Shown piece after piece: positions 1 through 9,601 of a stretch of 64,000 bases of DNA (within the stretch, counting starts at the first letter, position 1; the number at the start of each line of letters is the position of its first letter). Source of the stretch: Mastigocoleus sp. MO_188.B34 (GTDB lineage Bacteria; Cyanobacteriota; Cyanobacteriia; Cyanobacteriales; Nostocaceae); the NCBI RefSeq assembly GCF_030065675.1, contig NZ_JASJDK010000017.1, positions 1 to 64,000 of the forward strand, written 5' to 3'. The notes beneath the pieces were generated by a model that made no database searches, had not been told where the DNA came from, and saw only the letters and a list, made by a program, of their open reading frames with translations. The translations under genes were made by a program, and so were the position numbers.

Positions 1-101
1 GTTTACTACCACAGATGCGCGGATTAAACTTAAACGACTTTATCCCTCAATTATTTCTTGACAGACTAATAGTCAACTTAAGCAGTATTGAAGAAACCAA
101 G

Positions 102-1442
102 ATGAAATTTCCAGATGGACCACGATCACCAGAGTTGATCCAGACAATCGAGTTAATTACTAACTCTCTAAATTATTTGGAGCGGTGTACTCAAAGTTAT
201 GGTGATATTTTCACCATCCGATTTCTGCGCTATCCTCCATCTGTGATTGTTAGCAATCCCCAAGCTATCAAAGAAATTTTCACCGCCGATCCTAAAACAT
301 TTAATTTGGAACAAGGTAATAATATTTTACCTCCAGCGTTACTAGGAGCAAATTCAGTTATTTTTATGGATGGCGATCATCACGAGGAGCGAAGACGGTT
401 ATTATCTCCTCCGTTTCATGGGGAACGAATGCGGGTTTATAGTCAACTCATTTTTGAGATTACTCAGCAAATCGTTAGCCAATGGACAATCGGTAAACCA
501 TTCCAGGTACGGTCTGCGATGCAACAAATTTCGATGCAGACAATCTTGCGTGCTGTCTTTGGCTTAAATGAGGGAGTCCGTCTGCAACAACTCGAAAAAC
601 TACTAAGTTCAATGATGAATATATTTAGTTCTCCTTGGCGATCTAGCTTTCTGTTTATCGAAGCATTACAGCGAGATTTGGGACCCTGGAGTTTGTGGGG
701 AAATTTTCTGCGAATCCGCAAACAAGCTGATAAAATCATTTATGAAGAAATTCGCAAGCGACGAAATAATCCGAATTTGTCTGGCGAAGATGTTCTTAGT
801 TTGTTGATTGCTGCTCGTGATTCACAGGGTCAATCAATGACCCCTGTAGAATTACGGGATGAGTTAATGACCTTATTAGTCGCAGGTCACGATAATGTCG
901 CCTCAAGTTTAACCTGGGCTTTATACTGGATTCATCTTCTACCGAAAGTCCACGATAAGTTACTCACAGAAATAGAAGCTCTCGGTTCTCATCCCGACCC
1001 TTTAGAAGTTACTCAACTTCCCTATTTAGAAGCAGTTTGTCAAGAAACTTTACGAATATGTCCACCTGTTTTGTTTACTTTTCCCAGAATTTTGCAAAAA
1101 CCGTTTAAGATCATGGACTATGATTTGGAACCAGGAACGTTAATTTCACCTTGTATTTACTTAACTCATCAACGCAAAGACTTATATCCTGAACCTGAAT
1201 CTTTTAAACCTGAACGTTTTTTAGCAAAGAAATTTTCTCTTTTTGAGTTTTTTCCTTTTGGTGGTGGTAATCGTCGCTGTCTTGGCGTTGCTTTTGCACA
1301 ATTTGAAATGAAGTTGATTCTGGCAAAAATTTTATCTTGTTTGCAACTCACTTCAACAAATCTCGATTCAATTAAGCCTCAACTTCGAGGCAGTACTCTT
1401 GCTCCCTCAGAAGATTTTTACTTAACTCCTATCTTAAAATAA
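102..1442 (+). CDS. Cytochrome P450 (cyanobacterial CYP110-like)
   Basis: A haem-thiolate monooxygenase that would oxidise a hydrophobic substrate using electrons from ferredoxin and its reductase. The haem-binding loop FGGGNRRCLG is clear (ligand Cys393 counted from this start), with ExxR as ETLR and a C-helix HEERRRLL. The I-helix reads AGHDNVAS (residues 261-268), so the usual acid-Thr pair is Asp-Asn. I chose the ATG at 102, giving MKFPDGPRSPEL, because it matches the proline-rich N-terminus of the family; an upstream ATG at 15 would add 29 unlike residues. The stop overlaps the next ATG (TAATG), so it is co-transcribed and perhaps translationally coupled with the peptidase. CYP110 assignment rests on general resemblance; substrate unknown. 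Confidence 0.93.
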   Translation: MKFPDGPRSPELIQTIELITNSLNYLERCTQSYGDIFTIRFLRYPPSVIVSNPQAIKEIFTADPKTFNLEQGNNILPPALLGANSVIFMDGDHHEERRRLLSPPFHGERMRVYSQLIFEITQQIVSQWTIGKPFQVRSAMQQISMQTILRAVFGLNEGVRLQQLEKLLSSMMNIFSSPWRSSFLFIEALQRDLGPWSLWGNFLRIRKQADKIIYEEIRKRRNNPNLSGEDVLSLLIAARDSQGQSMTPVELRDELMTLLVAGHDNVASSLTWALYWIHLLPKVHDKLLTEIEALGSHPDPLEVTQLPYLEAVCQETLRICPPVLFTFPRILQKPFKIMDYDLEPGTLISPCIYLTHQRKDLYPEPESFKPERFLAKKFSLFEFFPFGGGNRRCLGVAFAQFEMKLILAKILSCLQLTSTNLDSIKPQLRGSTLAPSEDFYLTPILK

Positions 1443-3814
1443 TGAGCCTAAAAATTATTCTAACTTGGTTGTTTATTATCTTTTTAGCTTTTTTTTCAAT
1501 TTTTCAGACTCAACCACCTGTGGTACAACCATTAAATGCTCCTCTCACCGAATTTTCTGCAAGTCGGGCGATGAAGCACTTGGAAGTGATTGCCGTAAAA
1601 CCTCATCCTATTGGTTCAGCAGAAAATCAAAAAGTTCGAGACTATCTTGTCCAAGAGTTAAGTCATTTAGGACTTAACCCTCAAGTTCAAACAACTACTG
1701 CTGTTAACTCAATGTGGGAAGAGACTATTTTCGCAGGAACTGTGAATAATATTATTGCCAAGTTAGAAGGAATAGAAAATACCGAAAATGCTATATTACT
1801 GGTTGCTCATTATGATTCTGAGCCAAACAGTCCTGGGGCTAGTGATGACGGTGCAGCAGTAGCAGCTATATTAGAAACAATGAGAGCTTTGAAAGCAAGT
1901 TCGCCTCTCAAAAATGATATAATTGTTCTCCTTACAGATGGTGAAGAAGTTGGACTATTAGGAGCAAAAGCTTTCGTCAAGGGACACCCTTGGGCTAAAC
2001 ATATCAAACTAGCAGTAAATTTTGAAGCTCGTGGCACTAGCGGAGCTAGTTTCATGTTTGAAACTAGTCAAAATAATGATTGGTCAATTCAAGAATTTGC
2101 CAGATTAACTACTCATCCCTTTATTAATTCTTTCGTTTCGAGTTTAGTAAATCTCTTACCTAACGAGACCGATATGACCATCTTCAAAAAGGCAGGATTA
2201 GCTGCCTTGAACTTTGCTTATATCAATGATACTTTTTATTATCATAGTGCACTAGATAATCTCGATAATCTCGATCCACATAGTCTTCAGCATCATGGTA
2301 ATTATGCTTTAGCGATCGCGCGTCATTTCGGAAACCTAAATTTAGAAACTCAGCCAAAAATTAATACTACTTACTTTGATATTTTTGGTTTAACTTTGAT
2401 TCATTACTCTGAAGCTTGGGTTATTCCTTTAGCAATTTTAGTCACGTTCTTGTTTATTATAGTTATAATCTTAGGTTTTAGACAAAGACAGTTAACCTTT
2501 TCTGGTATTACTTGGGGCTTTTTAACTTGGTTATTCAGCTTTATCTGTGCTGAAATTGCGATCGTCTTCACTTGGTGGGGAATATGTAAAGTCAGTAATG
2601 CTTATAACTGGACATCTTTCTACAGCTACAGTTTTAATTATTATCTAAATACCTACAACAGCAATTGTTATATTATTATTTTTGTTGCTCTTACTGTTGC
2701 TATCAGTTCAAGTATTTATAATTGGATATGTCAAAAAATTAGTGGAAATGATTTAGCAATAGGGGCAATGTTTTGGTGGCTAATTTTAATGATATTGAGT
2801 ACCTGGTATTTACCAGGTACAAGTTATTTGTTTACCTTACCTTTATTATTTAGACTTATTAATTTTATTTTCACTTTTAATTTTCAACAAAAAAAACTCA
2901 TTTCATGGCAGTATCTAATAATACTTTATATATGTACTATTCCAGCAATCATACTCTTAATTCCTACAATATATATTGCATTTATTGCTTTGACTATTAA
3001 TTTTGCTGCGCCAGTTATAATTTTATTAATGCTTTTATTAGGATTATTAATTCCCCATTTTTATTGTTTCAATATACAAAAAAAGTGGATTTTACCAACA
3101 GCTTCATTTGTTGTTAGTCTAATTCTCATTACTGTCGGGCTTTTTCAAGCAGATTTTAATGCAGATCATCCTTTGGTAAATAGTATATTTTATGAATTAA
3201 ATGCTGATACAAAACAAGCAGCTTGGTTAAGTTTTAATGAACCTACAGACAAGTGGACATCTCAGTTTTTCGCCAAAGAAATTAAACGAAATAATATAAT
3301 TAAAGAATTTGATGCAGATCAGTATTTCCCCATAAATTTAGAATATTTACCTCCTAATGAAAGATATCTTTTTAAAGCTTCTGCTCCTCTTGTATCTTTC
3401 AATCCTCCAACTGTTGAGGTAATTAACGAGCGAGTAAATAATGAAACGAAAACTTTGGATTTTCATATTAATTCACCTCAGAAGGCTAGAGTTATGAATA
3501 TCGATATAACTTCTGAGGCAAAATTTTTAGTTCCTCAAATTAATGAACAAATAATTGCTAATACTAATTTTGTAATTCCTAACAATGTGAGAAATAAATG
3601 GAGATTACACTATGAAGGTTTTCCTAATGAGGGAATTAACTTAAGCATAGTAATTAATTTAGATCAACCTATCTCTATTAAGCTAATAGAAGAAATGGAT
3701 GGACTTCCAGAAATTTTAGATAATTCTCTACAACCAAGAACTAATGCAATGATGCGAATGCCTTTTGCAATTAGCGATTCGACTTTGTTAAGTAAATCTT
3801 TTCAATTTAAATAG
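1442..3814 (+). CDS. Membrane-anchored M28 family zinc metallopeptidase
   Basis: A 790-residue aminopeptidase-like protein resembling the eukaryotic Fxna/ERMP1 layout: an N-terminal membrane anchor (residues about 5-22), an M28 catalytic domain (about 40-300), then roughly nine hydrophobic segments (about 320-590) and a soluble C-terminal domain. Metal and catalytic residues of M28 are visible: HYDS (His123, Asp125), GASDDG (Asp135), DGEEVG (Glu168/169), NFEARG (Glu195) and YYHSALD (His268). It probably cleaves peptides at a membrane face. Its ATG shares one base with the P450 stop, so the two form an operon. The stop lies directly against a transposase remnant at 3815, so the original 3' end could have been altered. 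Substrate not predictable. Confidence 0.88.
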   Translation: MSLKIILTWLFIIFLAFFSIFQTQPPVVQPLNAPLTEFSASRAMKHLEVIAVKPHPIGSAENQKVRDYLVQELSHLGLNPQVQTTTAVNSMWEETIFAGTVNNIIAKLEGIENTENAILLVAHYDSEPNSPGASDDGAAVAAILETMRALKASSPLKNDIIVLLTDGEEVGLLGAKAFVKGHPWAKHIKLAVNFEARGTSGASFMFETSQNNDWSIQEFARLTTHPFINSFVSSLVNLLPNETDMTIFKKAGLAALNFAYINDTFYYHSALDNLDNLDPHSLQHHGNYALAIARHFGNLNLETQPKINTTYFDIFGLTLIHYSEAWVIPLAILVTFLFIIVIILGFRQRQLTFSGITWGFLTWLFSFICAEIAIVFTWWGICKVSNAYNWTSFYSYSFNYYLNTYNSNCYIIIFVALTVAISSSIYNWICQKISGNDLAIGAMFWWLILMILSTWYLPGTSYLFTLPLLFRLINFIFTFNFQQKKLISWQYLIILYICTIPAIILLIPTIYIAFIALTINFAAPVIILLMLLLGLLIPHFYCFNIQKKWILPTASFVVSLILITVGLFQADFNADHPLVNSIFYELNADTKQAAWLSFNEPTDKWTSQFFAKEIKRNNIIKEFDADQYFPINLEYLPPNERYLFKASAPLVSFNPPTVEVINERVNNETKTLDFHINSPQKARVMNIDITSEAKFLVPQINEQIIANTNFVIPNNVRNKWRLHYEGFPNEGINLSIVINLDQPISIKLIEEMDGLPEILDNSLQPRTNAMMRMPFAISDSTLLSKSFQFK

Positions 3815-3976
3815 TCACATTTTATTTTGGGATAAACCTTCTGTAATTTTTCCTTGAGGTGCTCAGGGTAATAACCATGGTCTAACAGGATAGTGATTTT
3901 GGGAATATTGACAGGTTTTGATTTGAAATAATCAATGTTTTTAGTTAACATTTCAGTCAAACCCAGATCGTCAGAT
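3815..3976 (-). pseudogene. IS4/IS5-type transposase remnant
   Basis: Reading the minus strand from about 3972 gives an open stretch of about 54 codons beginning SDDLGLTEML and containing ITILLDHGYYPEHL, a pattern I recognise from DDE transposases common in Nostocales. There is no start; the right side is cut by the IS701-like element at 3977 and the left side ends at the stop codon of the M28 gene. It is a fragment only, and family-level assignment (IS4 versus IS5) is uncertain. Confidence 0.6.
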
Positions 3977-4565
3977 ATATCCCTCTTCTGTCACTTTCCG
4001 GATAAATTAGACATAAATGTTCGTATTCTTATCCAGATAAATAAAAGAATTTGGACTGATTGATTGCTGCAATCAAATCGTTAAATCCCATGAATAAATT
4101 GCTAGATAGAAAAACCTCTAACCATAATCAGTTTTATTACCTTTCTTTCTATCCCCTGTCTCATCTATGATTAAAGTTATTTTCTCTCCTTTCAAAGCAT
4201 TTTTGATTCTCTTTAGTCTTCGTTTCTTTAATTCATATACTGACCAAGGAGAATTAGCTATAAAATGATGAAGTGACTGTGGCGAGTTTAAACCTACTAC
4301 CTTCGCTATTTCTGGTAACGATTTTCTTGGTATTTGGGAAACTATTCCTAAATGTAAATACTTAAAACATTCATAGTTTCTTACTTCCTTAAATAAGTCC
4401 TTATACTCGGAGCAATATTCATCTATGATTGAGACTGTCGGCTGAGGGTCTCTGGGCAAATGTTTTAGTATCTGTAGTTCTACATCCATTACTGCGAGCC
4501 ACTTACAGAGTTAATATTTTTATTTCTTCAATTATTATCATCGGAAAGTGACAGAAGAGGGATAT
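3977..4565. mobile_element. MITE-like internally deleted IS701-type element
   Basis: Perfect 20-base terminal inverted repeats CCCTCTTCTGTCACTTTCCG lie at 3981-4000 and (inverted) 4542-4561, each flanked by ATAT, which fits a 4-bp target duplication but is palindromic, so it could also belong to the repeat. The interior keeps the first 123 codons of a transposase and, in another frame, its last roughly 25 codons. The element is therefore a non-autonomous deletion derivative of about 580 bp. It separates the M28 region from the AraC gene. Confidence 0.8.
4029..4489 (-). pseudogene. IS701-family transposase, internally deleted
   Basis: The minus-strand ORF 4489-4118 encodes 123 residues (starts MDVELQILKHLP, contains RKSLPEIAKVVGL and the first catalytic block LIIDETGDRKKGNKTDY) and then stops. 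Immediately downstream, in another frame, the conserved C-terminal end can be read (NDLIAAINQSKFFYLSG, stop at about 4029). The central DDE part is missing, so no active transposase is made. This is the coding remnant inside the MITE-like element with intact terminal repeats; it could still be moved in trans by a full-length relative. Confidence 0.82.
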
Positions 4566-5445
4566 GTACGAGCCACCACTAGTTATATGTCACAACTTTT
4601 TGGAATTAGATGCTATTGGCGTTGGTCATTACACGTGTCATGGACCTACTTATTTTCCTCATCACAGCAATTCCAAATTAATGATTGGTATGCCTTTAAA
4701 AAGTTCATCTTTACGCGTTAAATGGCGAACAGCTAAGGGGAAACAAAAGCATCAGTTCGTTAAAGAGGGTAGTGTTTTCATTGTTCCACCCAATCTCATC
4801 TATGAAGCTTGGTTAGAAAGTCAAATGGAAATGATGATTATTAAAATCACACCAAATTTAATTGAACAAATTGCACGGGAATCTCAAGGGTATTCAGTTG
4901 AAATTGGGGTTAAATGGTCAGCATCCGATCCTTTAATCCGACAACTAGCTTTATCATTATTGACAGAGTTCCAATATGGTCTACCTGGAAATTTGTATGT
5001 GGAGTCGGTGGGGAATATATTAGCTACTCATTTGTTTAGACGATATGGAATTGAGAATAAAGCATTTAAGTGCAAGCAGATAAATAAACTTTCTCAGAAA
5101 AAACTACGACAAGCAATCGAATATCTTAATGATAATTTATCCCAAGATATTACACTTGCTGATCTTGCTACGTTAGTTGAGATGAATCAATATCAATTTG
5201 CCCGTGCTTTTAAAGACTCAATAGGTGTTTCTCCATACAGATATTTATTAACCTGCAGAATTGACAAAGCCAAAAAATTGTTAGCTCAAAACCAACTATC
5301 GATCGCACAAATCAGTTACTATATTGGTTTTTCAAGTCAAAGTCATTTCACTTCTACTTTTCGACGCTTTACAGGGACAACACCTGGTTTTTATAAAACC
5401 CATTTGGGGTCGGGTTATGTTGCAAAAAAGGAGCAAAGCCATTAA
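4564..5445 (+). CDS. AraC family transcriptional regulator
   Basis: A 293-residue DNA-binding regulator. The C-terminal third (about 185-285) holds the two helix-turn-helix motifs of AraC/XylS proteins: LADLATLVEMNQYQFARAFK, then SIAQISYYIGFSSQSHF followed by FRRFTGTTPGFYK. The N-terminal region is a cupin-like sensor domain with no recognisable ligand motif. The only good ATG (4564) lies on the edge of the IS701-like element (GGGATATGTACG), so the element supplies the start region, and the original promoter and possibly some N-terminal codons were lost. No ribosome-binding site is obvious. Targets unknown; the downstream UvrA-like gene lies beyond an IS4 remnant. Confidence 0.85.
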   Translation: MYEPPLVICHNFLELDAIGVGHYTCHGPTYFPHHSNSKLMIGMPLKSSSLRVKWRTAKGKQKHQFVKEGSVFIVPPNLIYEAWLESQMEMMIIKITPNLIEQIARESQGYSVEIGVKWSASDPLIRQLALSLLTEFQYGLPGNLYVESVGNILATHLFRRYGIENKAFKCKQINKLSQKKLRQAIEYLNDNLSQDITLADLATLVEMNQYQFARAFKDSIGVSPYRYLLTCRIDKAKKLLAQNQLSIAQISYYIGFSSQSHFTSTFRRFTGTTPGFYKTHLGSGYVAKKEQSH

Positions 5446-5872
5446 TTGATAATTTTGAGCAAGAACAGTTATGGCAAGCTCTGCAGGTAAAGGCTCCACC
5501 CGCATTTCTCACAAACTGATTTGAGAAGCTGATTTGAAAGTTGAAAACTTGGGTTTTTAAAATAAGAAAAAATTTGAACAGTAAACTTAGCTAAATTTGG
5601 TTAAAGTTGCCAAAATCTTACTAAGTAGCTTGATGAAGTATAGTTTATTAATATAATCATTCATGATTCACGGGGTGACAAGCACCCCAAAACCTTTTTC
5701 AAACAAAGTTTAAGAGTTTTAAGGTAGAAGATGAAATCGATGGTTCAAAATAATAATGATAATCATTCTATGAGTGGGGATTAGTGATCGCTTATTGTTA
5801 AGCTATCACTAATCCCCATACTTGGGTTTATTTAAATAAAAATTAATTTTTTGAGGAATACAAGATAATTTT
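5446..5872. other. Intergenic region with hairpin
   Basis: No coding potential seen in 427 bp. It holds a strong hairpin with 14-bp perfect arms (TGGGGATTAGTGAT at 5775-5788 and its complement at 5805-5818, 16-base loop) followed by the palindrome TTTATTTAAATAAA. The hairpin lacks a clean T-run and may be an IS end rather than a terminator. Confidence 0.6.
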
Positions 5873-5917
5873 GTGATAAGAAATATCGGTCTAAATTTGA
5901 TAAAGGAGACCGATAAA

Positions 5918-6163
5918 ATGCAAATTTTGTCATTATTGTATGAGTCGCATTTTAAACAATATCTAACAAAAGCACAATATCAAAACTGTATGGGAATAGA
6001 AGCAATGTTTAAAGACTGTAAAACTGGAGGTTATAATCTAGAGGTAAGTAAAGCTATTAATAGACGTCTTAAAAATCTAGTTTTACTTATAGCTATTGCT
6101 TATACAATGTCAGCTTTAAAAGGTAAATTAATTAAACATTTAGGATTCCAAAAATATATATAA
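5918..6163 (+). pseudogene. IS4-family transposase, internally deleted
   Basis: The open frame joins an N-terminal piece (MQILSLLYESHFKQYLTKAQ) directly to the C-terminal catalytic block (GIEAMFKDCKTGGYNLE, then LVLLIAIAYT). A full IS4-type transposase of this kind has roughly 300 more residues in between, including the DDE core, so this is a deletion derivative and not functional. I take the ATG at 5918; an upstream ATG in frame adds 15 residues. Together with the IS701-like element it shows IS decay by internal deletion on both sides of the AraC gene. Confidence 0.75.
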
Positions 6164-6355
6164 ATAAATCGGGAGAACTATTGTTTTTTATCTTATTTTT
6201 AATTTGATTAGATTTATTTAAATTGTAACCGCTCACGGGATTGGGAGATGCTACAAAAAAAAGGTTGTGTTGCAATATAACCTGTGTATTCGTAGTGCTA
6301 AAATCTCTTATTCCGGTTAATATTAAAGAGAAAATTTGAGAAGAAAGGTTAACTT

Positions 6356-8611
6356 ATGAGAGAAGAGAATATCGTAATTATTGGAGCTAGAGAACACAAC
6401 CTGAAGAACGTTAGTATAGAAATTCCCAAATATAAAATGATAGTTTTTACAGGAATGTCTGGCTCTGGGAAATCATCACTGGTTTTTGATACAGTTTATG
6501 CCGAAGCTCAACGTCAATTACTGGACACTTTTAGTTCTTACGCTCGCAGTCGTTTACCTAAAATAGCTAAGCCAGACGTTGATGAAATAAAAAATCTTTC
6601 TGTTGCTATAATTGTTGACCAAAAACGTCTTAGTGGTGGAAGTCGATCTACTGTCGGTACAATCACAGAAATTTATACCTATCTTCGGCTATTGTTTTCA
6701 AGAATTGGGGAACCTTTAATAGGTGAATCAGCTTTATTTTCTTTCAATAGTCCAGAGGGAATGTGTTCTCAATGCCAAGGACTAGGAAAACAAATTATTG
6801 TTGACGAAAATTCCCTAGTTGATATGAATAAATCTTTAGCTGAAGGTGCTATTAAACATCCAGATTATAAGGTTGGTAGTTTGCCGATAAAACTCATTGC
6901 AGAAACTAATCTTTTTGATATGGAAAAACCCCTAAAAGAATTTACGACAGACAAACTAAATCAATTACTACATTCCGAAAAAACTTATCTTGAAGAACAT
7001 AAGCTAAATCGTCTTTATAAAATTAGTTTTGAAGGTATTATAACTAGCTTAAAAAGACGCTATTTAAATAAAGAAGATACAGATATAAAAGATAGTAATA
7101 AGAAAGCTAAATTATCTTTTCTTCAACAAGTTCCTTGCCATGAATGTCAGGGAACGCGACTAAATAAAAAAGCTTTGTCAGTTAAAGTTAATGACAAAAA
7201 TATTGCTCAGTTATGTGAAATGGAACTGACTGAGCTTCAATCGTTTTTAGATTCTTTGTCTGGAAAATTAGTCAATACAATTGTTCAGGCCATGCAAAAC
7301 CGCCTACAATATTTGATTGATATTGGTGTTGGTTATTTATCTTTAAATAGAACTACAGCAACATTATCTGGTGGTGAGTCACAACGGGTGAAAATGGCGA
7401 AACAATTAGGTTGTAATCTTGTAGATTTAATCTATATTTTAGATGAACCAAGTACTGGGCTGCACCCAAGAGATGTTTCTAAATTACTTAATATATTGAA
7501 AAAGCTACGCGACCTGGGTAATACTGTGCTTGTAGTTGAGCATGACCCTACTATAATTGAAAGTGCTGATTATGTGATTGATGTTGGACCTCGTGCAGGC
7601 GTAAATGGAGGTCAAGTGGTTTTTCAGGGAATAGTTAATGAATTGAAAAAAGCCTCGACTATAACGGCAAAATGCCTGATAAACCAATCTATGAATACCT
7701 CGAGTAGAAGAAAAGGAAGTAGTTTTTTGGAAATTGATAATGCTAATCTTCACAACCTAAAAAACGTTTCTGTTAAGATACCGAAAAAAGTTTTTGTCTG
7801 TGTAACTGGAGTAGCTGGTTCAGGAAAAAGTACACTAATTAATAATGTATTAGCTCAAAAGTATCCAAAAGCTATTAAAATTGATCAATCACCTGTAGGT
7901 CGTTCTAGTAGATCGAATCCAGCTACTTATACGAAAGTATTTGATATCATTCGGAAGGAGTTTTCCTCAGCAACAGGACGAGATGCTAGTTTATTTAGTT
8001 TTAACTCTAAGGGGGCTTGTCCTCGCTGTAAAGGTTTAGGTGTATTAGAAGTTGAAATGCACTTTTTAGAAAGTGTTACTATGATTTGTCCTATCTGTCA
8101 GGGCAAGCGCTATCAGCCAGAGATCCTTGATTTGAAATATAAAGGCAAAAATATTTCTCAAGTATTACAAATGACAGCTGGAGAAGCTATAAATTTCTTT
8201 GAAAATCGAGAAATTAAACGGAGACTAAAACTTTTGGAAGAAGTCGGATTAGAGTATCTCGAATTGGGGCAAAGCTTAAGCACACTTTCTGGTGGAGAAG
8301 CACAGCGGATTAAGATTGTGAGCGAACTTCACAATCATGGCAATATTTATATTATGGATGAACCAACAACAGGTTTACACATGGCTGATATTGAAAGATT
8401 AATTAAGATTATTAACAAGCTGGTTGACACAGGAAACACAGTTGTAGTTATTGAGCATAATTTAGACGTAATTAAAAGTGCTGATTGGATTATTGATCTT
8501 GGTCCTGAAGGAGGAAGTAAGGGTGGAACAATAATTGCACAAGGAACGCCTGAAGCTATTACTAAGATAGATAAATCGTATACAGGTGAATATCTCAAAG
8601 CTTATCTATGA
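6356..8611 (+). CDS. Short UvrA-like ABC ATPase (DrrC/UvrA2-like)
   Basis: A tandem ABC-ATPase of 751 residues, about 200 shorter than housekeeping UvrA (about 940), as in the DrrC/UvrA2 group that lacks the UvrB-binding region. Seen: Walker A GMSGSGKS (33-40) and GVAGSGKST (483-491), signatures LSGGESQR (about 337) and LSGGEAQR (about 643), Walker B blocks YILDEPSTG and YIMDEPTTG, and zinc-finger cysteine pairs CSQC, CHEC, CPRC, CPIC. DrrC-type proteins bind DNA and protect producers against intercalating drugs; a similar resistance or DNA-damage role is inferred. AAGAAAGG sits upstream of the ATG. It stands alone between IS remnants, which suggests acquisition, but this was not tested. Confidence 0.85.
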   Translation: MREENIVIIGAREHNLKNVSIEIPKYKMIVFTGMSGSGKSSLVFDTVYAEAQRQLLDTFSSYARSRLPKIAKPDVDEIKNLSVAIIVDQKRLSGGSRSTVGTITEIYTYLRLLFSRIGEPLIGESALFSFNSPEGMCSQCQGLGKQIIVDENSLVDMNKSLAEGAIKHPDYKVGSLPIKLIAETNLFDMEKPLKEFTTDKLNQLLHSEKTYLEEHKLNRLYKISFEGIITSLKRRYLNKEDTDIKDSNKKAKLSFLQQVPCHECQGTRLNKKALSVKVNDKNIAQLCEMELTELQSFLDSLSGKLVNTIVQAMQNRLQYLIDIGVGYLSLNRTTATLSGGESQRVKMAKQLGCNLVDLIYILDEPSTGLHPRDVSKLLNILKKLRDLGNTVLVVEHDPTIIESADYVIDVGPRAGVNGGQVVFQGIVNELKKASTITAKCLINQSMNTSSRRKGSSFLEIDNANLHNLKNVSVKIPKKVFVCVTGVAGSGKSTLINNVLAQKYPKAIKIDQSPVGRSSRSNPATYTKVFDIIRKEFSSATGRDASLFSFNSKGACPRCKGLGVLEVEMHFLESVTMICPICQGKRYQPEILDLKYKGKNISQVLQMTAGEAINFFENREIKRRLKLLEEVGLEYLELGQSLSTLSGGEAQRIKIVSELHNHGNIYIMDEPTTGLHMADIERLIKIINKLVDTGNTVVVIEHNLDVIKSADWIIDLGPEGGSKGGTIIAQGTPEAITKIDKSYTGEYLKAYL

Positions 8612-8756
8612 ATTTTTCGAATGTGTTGTAAAAGTGTTGGTGTGCTAATAGAACTAATTTGACATCTTTTAGTATATTGCAGTACATTTACGGCAAAAGT
8701 TTGGCGTTGCTGAATATATTGCAATACAGTTCAGTTAAGACTCTAAGTTATGTAAA

Positions 8757-9443
8757 TTAGGGGTTAGTCTCAAAACAGGAATAGGGTGTGGTGCATCTAA
8801 AAGGTTTTTCGTTGTTGTCTCCAAATTCTTCCAAAAGTCGAGAAGCTAGTTTAGTCGAAACATAACCTCTGTCAGCGAATATTTTTCCAAAAAGACCACT
8901 CAGTAAATCGCTAACAGGTACTCGGTAATAAATACTACCAAAAATTAAAGTAACGTTTAATAGTTGACCACGCTCATTGACCACAATATGAAGTTTGAAA
9001 CCAAAAAACCAATAGACAGAAGTTTTACCACGAGCGGCTAAACCATCAAAAACCTTATGATTGGCAATCCGACGATTATGACAGACCTTCAAGCTTGTTG
9101 CATCGATAAAACCAATACCCGTACATTGGCCAAAACAATGTTTAAGGTATACACATAAAGGAATCGTTGTTGATGGTATCCATTCAACAAATCGTTGATA
9201 ACTTGGAAGTCTAGGGAAAGTACTACCCCACTATTGTTTTACTTGATTCAAATAAAAATGCTTAAAATTTCGGTAGTGATTTTGGTGAAAAGCAATCAAA
9301 ATCGTCATTATTTCACTCAAATATAAGCTTTTAGCACGAATACGTTTGATTCCTCCATGCTTCAACAGCTTTTTATGCGATTGCACTTCAAAAGCTTTAC
9401 AAAAATCGTCTACATGGCAGAACAAAGCATCTAAACTCAACAT
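8757..9443 (-). pseudogene. IS982-family transposase with amber stop
   Basis: A single minus-strand frame runs from the ATG at 9443 (MLSLDALFCHVDDFCKAF) through one TAG at 9231-9233 and continues in frame (WGSTFPRLPSYQRFVEWIP, IGFIDATSLKVCHN, then GFKLHIVVNERGQL and FADRGYVSTKLA). The first two catalytic acidic blocks (FIDAT and FADRGY) are present, but the C-terminus ends early at FETNP, so about 60 residues are missing. The premature stop plus the truncated tail make it inactive. Family assigned by motif resemblance. Confidence 0.78.
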
Positions 9444-9601
9444 AGGGCAGGTTGCTGATTTGATGTTATTTTCAGCTTACTATCTGTCCCCTTTCTTATC
9501 CCAAACTCAGGTTATTCAGGTAGAGAACCAATGACTTGGCAGAAGTTTGTGATCGAGCATCGGGAAGAATTGATGTATTAACTATTCTTTTTGGCAAACA
9601 G

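Noticed and set aside
370-739. Short open frames on both strands inside the P450 gene
   Set aside because: They overlap the intact P450 coding sequence in other frames and show no protein features.
5775-5818. Terminator for the AraC gene
   Set aside because: Hairpin is strong, but it is 330 bp downstream with no T-run and abuts an IS remnant, so it is more likely an IS or repeat end.
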